A DNA stretch of 64,000 nt from Duganella dendranthematis (GCF_012849375.1 NZ_CP051684.1:5642001-5706000); one strand, 5' to 3'. Counted from the stretch's first letter, positions 18,218 to 31,512 are shown. Numbers and translations: made by a program. The notes: generated by a model not told the origin, from the sequence alone.

Positions 18218-20584
18218 CTAGGCTTCCACCGGGCTAGGTTGGACGGCCATGCGACGGCGCTGCTCAGTGTCGGCCGCCGCGTTAAGGTCGGGCGGGAAGT
18301 CGTCCACATGCACCGACAGGTCGGTATAGCGGGCAAAGTCCGACATGGCGCGGCGTTCTTCCGGCGTCATCAGGCCTTGGGAGGCGGCGTTGGTGATCCA
18401 GTGTTCCATCTCCGGCAGGCTTTGCGGTATCGGCGGCAGCGTGCCGGCTTTGATGGCTGGCTTCAGACGGTGCTCGATGCCGTCCACCATGCTCAGCAGG
18501 CCGAACGCTAGTTCGCCGCAGGCGACCGGATCGCGCAGGTCGTCGGCCAGGAAGGTGTCGGCCAGCAGCCGTTCGCGGGAATCGCCGTGGGTCTGCATGG
18601 CGGTCGCGACTTCCGCGCCGATGCGGTCGGACGGTGCCGCATATGGCAGGCCGAACGGGAACACCAGCAGCCGCGCCAGCCACGCCGCCGGGCGGCTCGG
18701 GAAGTTGTCCAGCACGCCAACCAGCGCGATTTGCGCCTTGTCGAGCGCATCCTGAATCGACCAGTGGGCGTACGGGGCATCGGCTTCCTGATGGCCTTCA
18801 TCCTCGTAGCGTTTCAGCGTGGCGCTGATCAGGTACAGCATGGACAGCACATCGCCCAGCCGCGACGAGATGCGTTCGCGCCGTTTCAGGTCGCCGCCCA
18901 GCGTGAACATCGACAAATCGGTCATCAGCGCAAATGCGGTGGACAGGCGGCCAACGGCGCGGTAATAGCGGCCCATCTCGCTTGAGGCGCGGCGCGGCAC
19001 GGGTGCGGTCACGGCGCCGGTCAGGCTGTACCACAGCGAACGGAAGGCATTGCCGATGGTGAAGCGCATGTGGCCGAAGAAGGCGGCGTCGAAATCGATC
19101 AGCCCCTGGCGCTGGTCAGCGTCGGCGGTGGAGCGCATTTCCTTCAGCACGTAAGGATGGGAGCGAATCGCGCCCTGGCCGAAGATGATCAGGCAACGCG
19201 TGAGAATATTGGCGCCTTCCACGGTGATGGCAATCGGAATCTGCTGATACGCCCGCGCCAGGAAATTGGACGGTCCCATGCAAATACCTTTGCCGCCCAG
19301 GATATCCATGCCATCGTTGACCACCGCGCGGCCGCGCTCGGTCACATGGTATTTGGCGATGGCCGAGATGACCGCCGGCTTTTCACCCAGATCGACGGCC
19401 AGCGCAGACAGCTTGCGTGCCGCATCCATCATATAAAGATTGGCGCCCATGCGCGCCAGCGCTTCCTGCACACCTTCAAATTTACCAATGGCAGTATTGA
19501 ATTGGCGGCGGATTGCGCAATACGCGCTGGTGCCGCGTACCGCCAGCTTGGCCGTGCCGACACTGGCCGAGGGCAGCGAAATGGCGCGGCCTGCGGCCAG
19601 GCATTCCATCAACATGCGCCAGCCTTTGCCGATTTGCTGCGGCCCGCCGATGACCCACTCCATCGGAATAAACACGTCCTTGCCGCTGGTCGGGCCGTTC
19701 TGGAACACCGCGTTCAGCGGCCAGTGCCGGCGGCCGATTACCACACCGGGATGCGTAGTCGGAATCAGCGCGCAGGTAATGCCGGGTTTGGCGTCCGGCG
19801 GTAGCAACTTGTCCGGATCGGTGACACGGAAGGCCAGGCCGAGCAGCGTGGCGATCGGTCCCAGCGTGATGTAGCGCTTGTTCCAGGTGATGCGCAGGCC
19901 CAGCACCTCGCGGCCCTCATGGTGGCCCATGCAGACCACGCCAGTGTCCGGAATGGCGGCGGCGTCCGAACCAGCATACGGGCTGGTCAACGCGAAGCAG
20001 GGGATCTCCTCCCCCTTGGCCAGACGTGGCAAGTAGTAATCCTTTTGCTGGTCGGTGCCGTAATGCAGCAGCAGTTCGGCCGGGCCCAGCGAATTGGGCA
20101 CCATCACCTGCACCGCCAGCGCCGATGCGCGGGTTGACAGCATCATCACCACCTGCGAATGCATATAGGCCGAAAACGCCTTGCCGCCGTAGTGCTTGGG
20201 AATGATCATGCCGAGGAAGCCCTTGTCGCGGGCGAACTGCCAGGCCGGCGCCGGCAGGCCTTGCCAGACCTGGGTGGCTTCCCAGTCATCCACCATCTCG
20301 CACAACTGGCGCACTTCATTATTCAGGAAAGCCTGTTCTTCGGCGGTGAGGGTGGGGCGCTTGAGCTCCATGAACTTGTTCCAGTCTGGACGGCCGGAGA
20401 ACAGGTCGGCGTCCCACCAGGTGGTGCCGGCTTCCAGCGCGTCGCGCTCGGTGTCGGACATCGGCGGCAGGATGCGCTTGAACAGCGCGTAAATGCGCGG
20501 CGTAATCAGGCTGCGCCGCAGCGGCGTATAAGCAAGCAGTACAACAATGGCGGCGATGATGACCGCAGCTATCCATAGCATCAT
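18218..20584 (-). CDS. fadE: Acyl-CoA dehydrogenase FadE
   Basis: FadE catalyses the first, FAD-dependent step of fatty-acid beta-oxidation. The 788-residue protein is the long FadE type: an N-terminal membrane helix (WIAAVIIAAIVVLLAYTPLRR), an acyl-CoA dehydrogenase core (PCFALTSPYAGSDAAAIPD, GRAISLPSASVGTAK, GIQ-like DGMDILGGKGICMGPSN) and the DUF1974 C-terminal domain. GAGGAG lies six bases before the ATG at 20584. It is divergent from the CusR-like regulator gene, with a 234-base spacer that shows no clear FadR-type site. Confidence 0.95.
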   Translation of the reverse strand: MMLWIAAVIIAAIVVLLAYTPLRRSLITPRIYALFKRILPPMSDTERDALEAGTTWWDADLFSGRPDWNKFMELKRPTLTAEEQAFLNNEVRQLCEMVDDWEATQVWQGLPAPAWQFARDKGFLGMIIPKHYGGKAFSAYMHSQVVMMLSTRASALAVQVMVPNSLGPAELLLHYGTDQQKDYYLPRLAKGEEIPCFALTSPYAGSDAAAIPDTGVVCMGHHEGREVLGLRITWNKRYITLGPIATLLGLAFRVTDPDKLLPPDAKPGITCALIPTTHPGVVIGRRHWPLNAVFQNGPTSGKDVFIPMEWVIGGPQQIGKGWRMLMECLAAGRAISLPSASVGTAKLAVRGTSAYCAIRRQFNTAIGKFEGVQEALARMGANLYMMDAARKLSALAVDLGEKPAVISAIAKYHVTERGRAVVNDGMDILGGKGICMGPSNFLARAYQQIPIAITVEGANILTRCLIIFGQGAIRSHPYVLKEMRSTADADQRQGLIDFDAAFFGHMRFTIGNAFRSLWYSLTGAVTAPVPRRASSEMGRYYRAVGRLSTAFALMTDLSMFTLGGDLKRRERISSRLGDVLSMLYLISATLKRYEDEGHQEADAPYAHWSIQDALDKAQIALVGVLDNFPSRPAAWLARLLVFPFGLPYAAPSDRIGAEVATAMQTHGDSRERLLADTFLADDLRDPVACGELAFGLLSMVDGIEHRLKPAIKAGTLPPIPQSLPEMEHWITNAASQGLMTPEERRAMSDFARYTDLSVHVDDFPPDLNAAADTEQRRRMAVQPSPVEA

Positions 20585-20818
20585 GGTGATCTCCTCTAGT
20601 TAGGCGGAAGATAACCCAGCGAATCGCGCATTACTGTACGGTTGCGCTCATACAGGCTGTCATAAAAGTGTAATCCGGGGGCCATGCTGGCGATGTTCAG
20701 CTGTCCTCGATTGCGCCGACCGGTTTCGATACCAGCGGCGTGCAGGTGTATGTCGACCGCGACCCAACCTACCGTTGATTTCAGCCATTCCTAATCTTCA
20801 GCGAAGACAATCTTAAAA

Positions 20819-21490
20819 ATGCGTATCCTGATTGTTGAAGATGAAACGAAAACCGGCGACTACCTGCGTAAAGGGCTGCTGGAAGCCGGCTTCCAGGCCG
20901 ATCTGGCCCGTACTGGGCCGGGCGGCCTTGACCTGGCGCTGCACGAAGACTACGCCCTGATCGTGCTGGATGTGATGTTGCCCGGTCTCGACGGCTGGAG
21001 CGTGCTGCGCCGACTGCGTGAACGCAAGCAGACGCCGGTGCTGATGCTAACCGCGCGCGATGAGGTGGCCGACCGCGTGCGCGGCCTTGAGCTGGGCGCC
21101 GACGATTACCTGATCAAGCCGTTCGCCTTCGCCGAACTGCTGGCGCGGCTGCGGACCTTGCTGCGGCGCGCGCCGCCACGCCCCCGCGACACGTTGAATG
21201 TGGCTGACCTGTGCATTGAAGTGCAGCGCCGCCGCGTTTCGCGTGGTGACGTGCGGATCGACCTGACGGTGCAGGATTTCGCCTTGTTGCACCTGCTGGC
21301 CGAGCGTGAAGGCGATGTGCTGTCGCGCTCCTTGATCGCTTCCCACGTGTGGGACATGAACTTTGAATCCGATACCAACGTGGTCGATGTCGCCATCCGG
21401 CGGCTGCGCGCCAAGATCGACGATCCCTATCCGGTCAAGCTGGTGCACACAGTGCGCGGCATGGGTTACGTGCTGGAGGCGCGGGCGTGA
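20819..21490 (+). CDS. OmpR-family response regulator (CusR/CopR-like)
   Basis: The 223-residue protein has a receiver ([10 protein letters not shown], acceptor LDVMLPG, MLTARD, IKPFAF) and a C-terminal winged helix ([26 protein letters not shown]...[15 protein letters not shown]). [10 protein letters not shown] is typical of the heavy-metal subgroup. No clear ribosome-binding site precedes the ATG. Its stop overlaps the GTG of the kinase gene (GTGA). No metal efflux gene is adjacent, so the metal assignment is only by similarity. Confidence 0.92.
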   Translation: MRILIVEDETKTGDYLRKGLLEAGFQADLARTGPGGLDLALHEDYALIVLDVMLPGLDGWSVLRRLRERKQTPVLMLTARDEVADRVRGLELGADDYLIKPFAFAELLARLRTLLRRAPPRPRDTLNVADLCIEVQRRRVSRGDVRIDLTVQDFALLHLLAEREGDVLSRSLIASHVWDMNFESDTNVVDVAIRRLRAKIDDPYPVKLVHTVRGMGYVLEARA

Positions 21491-22917
21491 ATCCGGTGGC
21501 CAGCATCCGCTCTGGTTCCATTGCATTCCGCCTGACCTTGCTGTTTTCACTGGTGGCCATGCTGACCTTTACCGCCGTTGGCACCTATCTGTACCAATTG
21601 CTGGTACAAAAAATCGAGCTGCGCGACGACGACCGTCTGGTCGATAAAGTGGTGCTGGCGCGCACCTTGCTATCGGACTTTCCCTCGCTGGACGCCCTGT
21701 CCAAATCGCCGGCGCCGTTCAAACACGCCGTGCACGGCAGCGACGGCCTGACGTTACGCCTGATCGGGCCGGACGGCCGCCTGTTGCTGCAAGCGCCGGC
21801 GCGCGCCAACGCGCCACCCCTGGCTCCGCTGCACAATGTGGTGCCGATCACGCGTACGCCGGTAGCCGACGACGTCCACAAACAATCGTGGGCGCCTGAC
21901 GAATTGCGGGTACTGAACGCCGAAGGCATGCTGGGCGACACCGCCGGCACGCCGGTGCAGATCGCCATTTCACGGCCGCGCTCGCGGCATTCCGAATTCC
22001 TGCGGCACTACCTGCTGAACCTGTCCTGTGCGGTGGCCTTCGGCGCCACGCTGGTGGCGGTGTTCGGCTTCCTGATCGTCCGGCGTGGCATGCAGCCGCT
22101 GCATCTGGTGATCAGCCAGGCCAACAACATCAGCACGCACCGGTTGAACACCCGCCTGTCGGTCGAGCGCGGACCGGCCGAGCTGCGCGAGCTGGCCGCC
22201 GCCTTCAACGCCATGCTGGACCGGCTGGAAGACGGCGTGCAGCGCCTGTCGGGCTTCGCCGCCGACCTCGCGCACGACATGCGTACACCAGTCAACACGC
22301 TGATGGTGGAAACCCAGGTGGCGTTGTCGCAGCCGCGCAGCAACGAGGAATATCAGGCCATGGCGGCCTCCAACCTGGAGGAATACGAGCATCTGGCGCA
22401 CATGATCGAGAACACGCTGTTCCTGGCGCGGGTCGACAACGCCCAGCTGGCGATCGCCCGCGCGATGCTGGATGCGCGGGCCGAATTGCGCCGCGTCTGC
22501 AATTATTTTTCCGGTCTGGCGGAGGAGGCCGGCGTTACACTGGAGATCCGTGAGATTGCCAGCGCGGCCCATCTATACGCGGACGCCACCTTGCTGCGGC
22601 GCGCGCTCGGCAACCTCCTGTCCAACGCGATTACGCACACGCCACCCGGCGGGCGCATCACGCTGGCGATGCAGGCCAGTCTGCAAGGCCTGCAAATCGA
22701 TGTCACCAACACTGGCGAGGGCATCGCCGCCGAGCACATGCCGCATATCTTCGAGCGCTATTATCGCGCCGACTATGCTCGCGCCAGCAGCGCCTCGACC
22801 GGACTGGGCCTCGCGATTGTGCGCGCCATCATGCAGTTGCATGGCGGCGATGTCAGCGTGGCCAGCGTGCCGGGCGCGCGGACCACGTTCAGTTTGCAGT
22901 TTCTAGCGTTGAATTGA
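21487..22917 (+). CDS. Heavy-metal-type sensor histidine kinase (CusS-like)
   Basis: The 476-residue kinase has a first membrane helix near residues 15-36, a periplasmic loop to about 170, a second helix ([21 protein letters not shown]), and HAMP ([18 protein letters not shown]). HisKA follows with acceptor His in [17 protein letters not shown], then HATPase_c ([27 protein letters not shown]). It is the partner of the regulator it overlaps by four bases. Its 3' end overlaps the convergent GlxA-type gene by 15 bases. Confidence 0.92.
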   Translation: MNPVASIRSGSIAFRLTLLFSLVAMLTFTAVGTYLYQLLVQKIELRDDDRLVDKVVLARTLLSDFPSLDALSKSPAPFKHAVHGSDGLTLRLIGPDGRLLLQAPARANAPPLAPLHNVVPITRTPVADDVHKQSWAPDELRVLNAEGMLGDTAGTPVQIAISRPRSRHSEFLRHYLLNLSCAVAFGATLVAVFGFLIVRRGMQPLHLVISQANNISTHRLNTRLSVERGPAELRELAAAFNAMLDRLEDGVQRLSGFAADLAHDMRTPVNTLMVETQVALSQPRSNEEYQAMAASNLEEYEHLAHMIENTLFLARVDNAQLAIARAMLDARAELRRVCNYFSGLAEEAGVTLEIREIASAAHLYADATLLRRALGNLLSNAITHTPPGGRITLAMQASLQGLQIDVTNTGEGIAAEHMPHIFERYYRADYARASSASTGLGLAIVRAIMQLHGGDVSVASVPGARTTFSLQFLALN

Positions 22918-23922
22918 CGGGCGTTCGATGCCGGTGGTAGCGAAACGTTCGCGGTAGACTTTCGGCGCAATCCCCAGCTTCTTCATGAAGACGCGGCGCA
23001 TATGGGCCTCATCGCTAAAGCAGGCGCGCGAGGCCACGGTTTTCAATGCCAGATCAAGGTCGGCCAGCAATTGCGTGGCGCGTTCGAAGCGGCACATCTC
23101 GATGAATTCCTGCGTGCTCAAGCCCACTTCCTGCTGGAATACGCGGGCGAAGTGGCGCTCGCTCATCATGGCTTTTTGCGCCAGCTGCGACACCGACAGG
23201 CGTTCGTGCAGGTTGTCCAGTATCCAGTTTTGCAGTTCGCGGATGTTGGGGCGGGTGGTGCGTTCGCTCAACAGATGCGAGCTGAATTGCGACTGGCCGC
23301 CCGGCCGTTTCAGGTAGACCACCATTTCGGTCGCCACTTCCAGCGCCAGGTCGCGGCCGTAGTCTTCTTCCACCAGCGCCAGCGCGAGGTCGATGCCGGC
23401 CGTAACGCCAGCCGAGGTCCATACATTATCTGAGCGGATGAAAATGGCGTCGGCGTCGACTTCAATTGCCGGATAGGCCGCCTTCAAACGATCGGCCACG
23501 CTCCAGTGGGTGGTGGCGCGCTTGCCGTCCAGCACGCCGGCCGCCGCCAGGAAGAAGGCGCCCGAGCACAGCGCGGCCAGGCGCGGAATGCGCGCCGCGA
23601 CCGCTGCAACCCATTCGGTGATGGCGGCGCTGTCCACCAGCGCTTGCTGGATATGACGCGCGCCGACAATGATGGCGTTGTCCGGCAGCGCCAGCGGACT
23701 GAGCGCCTTGGTCGCTTCCAGCGCCATCAACGTATCGGAACGCACCATGCCGGTCTTGTGGGAAGCGATGCGGACATCGTAGCCGGGCGCTTTGCCGCGC
23801 CGTTGCAAATGCAGGTTGGCGTATTCAAAGACCGACATCGGGCCGATCGCCTCCATCGCTTTAAAGCCCGGGTAGACCACGATATCGACCGTGATCGACG
23901 GCTGGGACGAAGATAAGTTCAT
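22903..23922 (-). CDS. GlxA-type AraC regulator with DJ-1/PfpI domain
   Basis: The 339-residue regulator has an N-terminal class-I glutamine amidotransferase-like domain (VDIVVYPGFKAMEAIGPMSVF; nucleophile elbow LAALCSGAFFLAAAGVLDG) and a C-terminal AraC DNA-binding domain (NLHERLSVSQLAQKAMMSERHFARVF...ERATQLLADLD). It is divergent from frmA with a 116-base spacer, so it may regulate that gene. Ligand unknown. Confidence 0.92.
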   Translation of the reverse strand: MNLSSSQPSITVDIVVYPGFKAMEAIGPMSVFEYANLHLQRRGKAPGYDVRIASHKTGMVRSDTLMALEATKALSPLALPDNAIIVGARHIQQALVDSAAITEWVAAVAARIPRLAALCSGAFFLAAAGVLDGKRATTHWSVADRLKAAYPAIEVDADAIFIRSDNVWTSAGVTAGIDLALALVEEDYGRDLALEVATEMVVYLKRPGGQSQFSSHLLSERTTRPNIRELQNWILDNLHERLSVSQLAQKAMMSERHFARVFQQEVGLSTQEFIEMCRFERATQLLADLDLALKTVASRACFSDEAHMRRVFMKKLGIAPKVYRERFATTGIERPSIQR

Positions 23923-24038
23923 AGGGCAGTGAGAAAAATCCGGTCATTATTGTACCAATTCCTGCCATTCTCATGCGGAGTCGGCCACGCGCGCGGCGAC
24001 CGCCTGCACAATACTGCCATCTTTTAACGGGAGCACGC

Positions 24039-25145
24039 ATGAAAACCAAAGCAGCAGTTGCATGGCGCGCCGGCGCGCCGCTGACCATCGAAGAAGTTGA
24101 CCTGGCCGGCCCGCGCGCGGGCGAGGTGCTGGTCGAGCTGAAAGCCACCGGCATTTGCCATACCGATTACTACACCCTGTCCGGCGCCGATCCGGAAGGG
24201 ATTTTCCCCGCCATCCTGGGCCATGAAGGCGCCGGCGTGGTGGTGGACGTCGGCCCCGGCGTGACCACGCTGAAAAAAGACGACCACGTCATTCCGCTGT
24301 ACACGCCGGAATGCCGCCAGTGCAAATTCTGCCTGTCGCGCAAGACCAACCTGTGCCAGGCAATCCGCTCGACCCAGGGCCGCGGCCTGATGCCGGACGC
24401 CACCAGCCGCTTCTCACTGGACGGCAAACCGCTGTTCCATTATATGGGCACGTCCACTTTCTCCAACTACATCGTGGTGCCGGAGATTGCACTGGCCAAG
24501 ATCCGCGCGGATGCGCCGTTCGATAAAGTGTGCTACATCGGTTGCGGCGTGACCACCGGCGTTGGTGCGGTACTGTTCTCGGCTAAGGTCGAGGCGGGCG
24601 CCAATGTGGTGGTGTTCGGCCTGGGCGGCATTGGTTTGAATGTGATTCAGGCCGCCAAAATGGTTGGCGCGGACAAGATTATCGGCGTCGATATTAATCC
24701 GGCCCGCCAGGAAATGGCGCGCAAGTTCGGCATGACCCATTTCATCAACCCGAACGAGGCCGAGAACGTGGTCGACCAGATCGTTCAGCTGACCGATGGC
24801 GGCGCCGACTATAGCTTCGAGTGCGTCGGCAACACCACGCTGATGCGTCAGGCATTGGAGTGCACGCACAAGGGCTGGGGCCAGTCGTTCATCATCGGCG
24901 TGGCGGCGGCGGGGCAGGAGATTTCGACCCGTCCATTCCAGCTGGTGACCGGCCGCGAATGGAAAGGGTCAGCCTTCGGCGGCGCCCGCGGCCGTACCGA
25001 CGTGCCGAAGATTGTCGACTGGTACATGGAAGGCAAACTCAACATCGACGACCTGATCACCCACCGCCTGCCGCTGGAACGCATCAACGAAGGCTTTGAT
25101 CTGATGAAGAGCGGCGAGTCGATTCGTTCGGTGGTGCTGTACTAA
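24039..25145 (+). CDS. frmA: S-(hydroxymethyl)glutathione dehydrogenase / class III alcohol dehydrogenase
   Basis: FrmA oxidises the glutathione adduct of formaldehyde using NAD; it can also reduce S-nitrosoglutathione. The 368-residue product has catalytic-zinc residues in ATGICHTDYY and GHEGAGVV, the structural-zinc cysteines of CRQCKFCLSRKTNLC, and the NAD-binding GLGGIGLNVIQAAK. The ATG at 24039 is preceded by CGGGAG; a longer upstream frame is unlike the family. No frmB (S-formylglutathione hydrolase) follows in this window. Confidence 0.96.
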   Translation: MKTKAAVAWRAGAPLTIEEVDLAGPRAGEVLVELKATGICHTDYYTLSGADPEGIFPAILGHEGAGVVVDVGPGVTTLKKDDHVIPLYTPECRQCKFCLSRKTNLCQAIRSTQGRGLMPDATSRFSLDGKPLFHYMGTSTFSNYIVVPEIALAKIRADAPFDKVCYIGCGVTTGVGAVLFSAKVEAGANVVVFGLGGIGLNVIQAAKMVGADKIIGVDINPARQEMARKFGMTHFINPNEAENVVDQIVQLTDGGADYSFECVGNTTLMRQALECTHKGWGQSFIIGVAAAGQEISTRPFQLVTGREWKGSAFGGARGRTDVPKIVDWYMEGKLNIDDLITHRLPLERINEGFDLMKSGESIRSVVLY

Positions 25146-25432
25146 TTTACGTCACGCGTTACGTTTTTTTTGGTCCGGGCCTGGGCCAGCCTGAGTTGTT
25201 CGCGCAAGTCATGGTTTTCCTGCGTGAGCCGTTCGACGGTTCGCTGGGCCCGGTCGAGTTCCGCCAGCAGGCGGCGCGGCGAGCCGTCGTCCGGCGATTC
25301 CTGTAACGCGTTACGGGAATTGGCGATGGCGGCCTTCTCTTCGCGCTTGCGGTCACGGTAGGCTTTTTGGCGTTCGGCGCTGCTCATGGCATGTCCGGTG
25401 ACCGGACGGCCACGTTTTTTGTTTTCTATCAT
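25142..25432 (-). CDS. Small basic coiled-coil protein, possibly DNA-binding
   Basis: The 96-residue protein has an AT-hook-like N-terminus (KKRGRPVTG), a basic helix (SSAERQKAYRDRKREEK) and a coiled coil (LLAELDRAQRTVERLTQENHDLREQL). The layout, a basic region followed by a zipper-like helix, suggests nucleic-acid binding, but no named family was recognised. It is convergent with frmA and overlaps its stop by four bases. A GTAACGCGT-type motif occurs just upstream and twice within the gene. Confidence 0.6.
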   Translation of the reverse strand: MIENKKRGRPVTGHAMSSAERQKAYRDRKREEKAAIANSRNALQESPDDGSPRRLLAELDRAQRTVERLTQENHDLREQLRLAQARTKKNVTRDVN

Positions 25433-25454
25433 CTGAGTTGATCAGTTAAATAAA

Positions 25455-25466
25455 GTAACGCGTAAC
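25455..25466. promoter_or_regulatory. GTAACGCGTAAC motif upstream of the coiled-coil gene
   Basis: The 12-mer lies 22 bases before the start at 25432. Closely related palindromic forms occur at 25303-25314 (GTAACGCGTTAC, perfect) and 25149-25164 (ACGTCACGCGTTACGT, one mismatched pair) inside the gene. It could be an autoregulatory site. Confidence 0.3.
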
Positions 25467-25557
25467 GGTAATTCTACCTGATATAAACGCGCTGCTTGAA
25501 CGCATCGTTTTTAACTTTGGGGTAAGGTATGGATACCATCCAAATTGGGAGCGTTCC

Positions 25558-26391
25558 ATGACTACCGCCTTGCCGTTCGTTCATTCCTACCTGTTTGTTC
25601 CCGCCAACCGCCCAGAGCGATTTTCCAAGGCCGTGGCGTCCGGCGCCAATGCCGTCATCATCGATCTGGAAGATGCCGTCGGCGCCGACGACAAGACGGC
25701 CGGCCGCAACAGCCTGACCAACTGGCTCGACAGCGAGGAAGCGCGCGCGAACCGGGTGCCCATCCTGGTCAAAGTCAACTGCGTTAATTCGGGCTGTTTT
25801 GGCGAGGATTTGCGGGTGTGCCGCCGTCCCGACATCGCCGGCATCGTGCTGCCGAAGGCCGAGCGTGCCGACGATATCGCCAGCGCCTCGGCCGGCGCGC
25901 CGGTTTATCCGCTGGTTGAGACGGCACTTGGATTTTCGCGCATCGCCGAACTGGCCAAGGCGCCGCGGGTCCAGCGGTTGCTATTCGGCGCCATCGACTT
26001 CAAGCACGACATGGGCATTGACGGTGACGAGGACGAGCTGCTGTTCTTTCGTTCGCAAGTCGTGCTCGCTTCCAGGATCGCTGGACTCTTGAGCCCGGTG
26101 GATGGCGTCACTACCGACATCGACGACCTGGAAAAGATTGCGCGCGACGCGGCCTACACCAAGCGCCTCGGCTTCGGCGGCAAACTCTGCATTCACCCCA
26201 ACCAGGTGCCGATTATCAATCGCACTTTCGTGCCCTCCGAAAACGAACTGCGCTGGGCCAACCGGGTGCTGGAAGCCGCCGAGCGCGCGCGGGGCGGCGC
26301 GGTAGCCTTGGATGGCCGCCTGATCGACCGGCCCATGGTACTCACGGCACAGCGCATCATAGAAGACGCCCGCCGGCGCAATGCGCCTTGA
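25558..26391 (+). CDS. CitE-like lyase (HpcH/HpaI aldolase superfamily)
   Basis: The 277-residue protein matches CitE-like beta subunits: SYLFVPANRPERFSKAVASG, the metal/CoA segment VIIDLEDAVGADDK, VLPKAER, YPLVETALGFSRI, LLFGAIDFKHDMG, and KLCIHPNQVPIIN. No citD/citF genes are nearby, so it is one of the stand-alone CitE-like enzymes that act on acyl-CoA esters such as malyl- or citramalyl-CoA. The exact substrate is unknown. GGGA lies seven bases before the ATG. Confidence 0.88.
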   Translation: MTTALPFVHSYLFVPANRPERFSKAVASGANAVIIDLEDAVGADDKTAGRNSLTNWLDSEEARANRVPILVKVNCVNSGCFGEDLRVCRRPDIAGIVLPKAERADDIASASAGAPVYPLVETALGFSRIAELAKAPRVQRLLFGAIDFKHDMGIDGDEDELLFFRSQVVLASRIAGLLSPVDGVTTDIDDLEKIARDAAYTKRLGFGGKLCIHPNQVPIINRTFVPSENELRWANRVLEAAERARGGAVALDGRLIDRPMVLTAQRIIEDARRRNAP

Positions 26392-26481
26392 ACGGCGCAG
26401 GCCGCAGCTCAGCAGCTTAATTGTACGCTCGCAGGACGTCAGCCCAGATACAATAGCTGACTAACAATACTGAAGAGCATC

Positions 26482-28503
26482 ATGGACTATAACGAGGCCG
26501 GGCTGGGATTTCTCAGTGGGGGCGGCAACGCGGCGCGACAAATCGCTGAAACAGACTGGACGGGGCATGGGATGGGACCTGTCAGCGCGTGGCCATCGGC
26601 GTTCCGGACCGCGCTCAGCATGGTGTTGAATTCCGGCTTTCCTTCCTATGTAATCTGGGGACCGGAGTTTTTCGTATTTTATAACGATGCTTATGTGCCG
26701 ATCCTGGGCAATAAGCAAGCGATCGGGCAGGGGTGGCGCCTGGCCGATCTCTGGGCCGAGGTCGGCGATGAGGCGGTCGACATCGCCAGGACTGCATACC
26801 GCGGGTCGACCACCTTCGCCAAGGATCGCGCCTTTACGCTGGAGCGCTACGGCCAGCCGCAATTGGCTTACTTCACGTTTTCACTGAGTCCGATCCGGGA
26901 TGACGGCGGCGCCGTGATCGGCGCGCTGTGCATTATCGCGGAGACCACCGAGAGCGTGGTCAGTACCGCCAAACTGCGCCAGAGCGAAGACCGGTTGCAG
27001 CTGTCGCTGGATGCATCGGGCAACATCGGCACCTGGTCGTGGTACCCGGAAACGAATGCCACATACGTCGATGAACGCTTCGCCCGCCTGTTCCAGGTGG
27101 ACGCTGCGTTGGCGCAAAGCGGCACCGCCCTGGAACGCTTCACCAATATGATCCACCCGGATGACCGCGCGCGCGTGCTCGACGCCATTAGCAATTCCAT
27201 CACCACGGGCGAGCTGTACGAGGCGGACTATCGGATACCGCAGCTTTCGGGGAAAGACATCTGGGTCACTGCCAAAGGGCGGTTATTCGACGATGAACAG
27301 GGCGGCGCCAAACGCTTTGCCGGGGTGGCCGTCGACATCACCGAGCGTCGAAAAAAAGAGGACGAGCGCGCCCGGCTGGCCAAAGACCTGCAGGCCGCGC
27401 ACCGCCGTCAAAGCGAATTCCTGGCGACGCTGGCGCATGAACTCAGAAATCCGCTGGCGCCGATTCGCAGCGCGCTGGATTTGATGCGCATCGGCCAGCC
27501 CGACAGTCAGGCCACCGACCGCTTGCGCGGCATGATGGAGCGACAGGTCAGTCAACTGGCGCACCTGATCGATGACCTGATGGACCTGGCCCGCATCAAC
27601 AACGGCAAAGTCGAACTTCGCCTTGAGCCCCAGGACGTGGGCGATGCGATCCGGGCAGCCATTGAGACCAGCATGCCCCATATCGATCGGGCGGGGCAGC
27701 AGCTAAGCACCGCCATTCCTGTCGAGGCGCTAGTGGTGCAAGGCGACCGGCTGCGCCTGGCCCAGGTATTTGGCAATATCCTGGCCAATGCGGCGAAATA
27801 TACCCCTGCCGGCGGCCAAATCGGCATCGCGGCCTGGCGCGACGGCGATCAGGCGGTGATCGAGATTAAGGACAACGGCATGGGCATTCCGGCGGAATCG
27901 CTGTCGGACGTCTTTGAAATGTTTAGTCAGGTCCGCACCGACATCGCCCAGGGTGGCCTGGGCATCGGCCTGTCACTGGTGAAGAGGATCGTCGAGCTGC
28001 ACCACGGCACAGTTGCCGCAGCCAGCGGCGGAATAGGACAGGGCGCTTCATTCTACGTCCGGCTGCCATTGACAGCTGTGGCAGCAGACACGATTGACAC
28101 AGCGGAAGAAGTCTCGTCCATAACGCCAGGCGCGGCGTCGTACCGCATCCTGGTTGCCGACGACAATGTCGACGCCGCCGAAACGCTGGGGTCGGTGCTA
28201 ACGTTTCATGGACATCAAGTCGGCATTGCCGCCGATGGCGAACAGGCGATCGCGGTTGCCCAGCAGCTCGTGCCGGATTTCGCGTTTCTCGACATCGGCA
28301 TGCCGGGCAAAGATGGCCATGCCGTAGCAAAGGAGATACGCGCATCGGCGACACTCAAGCACACCGTGTTGGTCGCGGTCACCGGCTGGGGAACGGCGGC
28401 CGACCGTGCGCTGTCCAAGGAGGCCGGCTTCGATTATCACTTGACCAAGCCGGTTTCGATCACCGACATCGCCAAGATTCTTCAAAAGGAACTGATCGGC
28501 TAG
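26482..28503 (+). CDS. Soluble PAS hybrid histidine kinase with C-terminal receiver
   Basis: The 673-residue protein has no membrane helix. An N-terminal PAS/GAF-like region (WPSAFRTALSMVLNSGFPSY, IGQGWRLADLW) is followed by a second PAS (LSLDASGNIGTWSWYPE...GVAVDITERRK). HisKA has acceptor LATLAHELRNPLAPIRSAL; HATPase_c shows GNILANAAKYTP, DNGMGIP and GGLGIGLSLVKR. A receiver lies at about residues 548-670 (ILVADDNVDAAETL, FLDIGMPG, TKPVS). Its partner is not adjacent. It is monocistronic by spacing. Confidence 0.93.
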   Translation: MDYNEAGLGFLSGGGNAARQIAETDWTGHGMGPVSAWPSAFRTALSMVLNSGFPSYVIWGPEFFVFYNDAYVPILGNKQAIGQGWRLADLWAEVGDEAVDIARTAYRGSTTFAKDRAFTLERYGQPQLAYFTFSLSPIRDDGGAVIGALCIIAETTESVVSTAKLRQSEDRLQLSLDASGNIGTWSWYPETNATYVDERFARLFQVDAALAQSGTALERFTNMIHPDDRARVLDAISNSITTGELYEADYRIPQLSGKDIWVTAKGRLFDDEQGGAKRFAGVAVDITERRKKEDERARLAKDLQAAHRRQSEFLATLAHELRNPLAPIRSALDLMRIGQPDSQATDRLRGMMERQVSQLAHLIDDLMDLARINNGKVELRLEPQDVGDAIRAAIETSMPHIDRAGQQLSTAIPVEALVVQGDRLRLAQVFGNILANAAKYTPAGGQIGIAAWRDGDQAVIEIKDNGMGIPAESLSDVFEMFSQVRTDIAQGGLGIGLSLVKRIVELHHGTVAAASGGIGQGASFYVRLPLTAVAADTIDTAEEVSSITPGAASYRILVADDNVDAAETLGSVLTFHGHQVGIAADGEQAIAVAQQLVPDFAFLDIGMPGKDGHAVAKEIRASATLKHTVLVAVTGWGTAADRALSKEAGFDYHLTKPVSITDIAKILQKELIG

Positions 28504-28532
28504 GTCGCCGACTGCCAGCGTCCGCTGAAGTA

Positions 28533-28553
28533 TTTATTAGTTTTACTAATAAA
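28533..28553. promoter_or_regulatory. Inverted repeat with LysR-box geometry upstream of the AKR genes
   Basis: TTTATTAG and CTAATAAA form a perfect 8-bp inverted repeat around TTTTA. The core fits the T-N11-A rule of LysR-type sites. It lies 79 bases before the first aldo/keto reductase. A related element is at 33250-33264 near the LysR gene. Confidence 0.4.
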
Positions 28554-28589
28554 GACATGTCGATTAGAGCGGGTTATCAATTCAAATGA

Positions 28590-30484
<1,895 letters not shown>

Positions 30485-30495
30485 GGAGAAATGCA

Positions 30496-31512
<1,017 letters not shown>

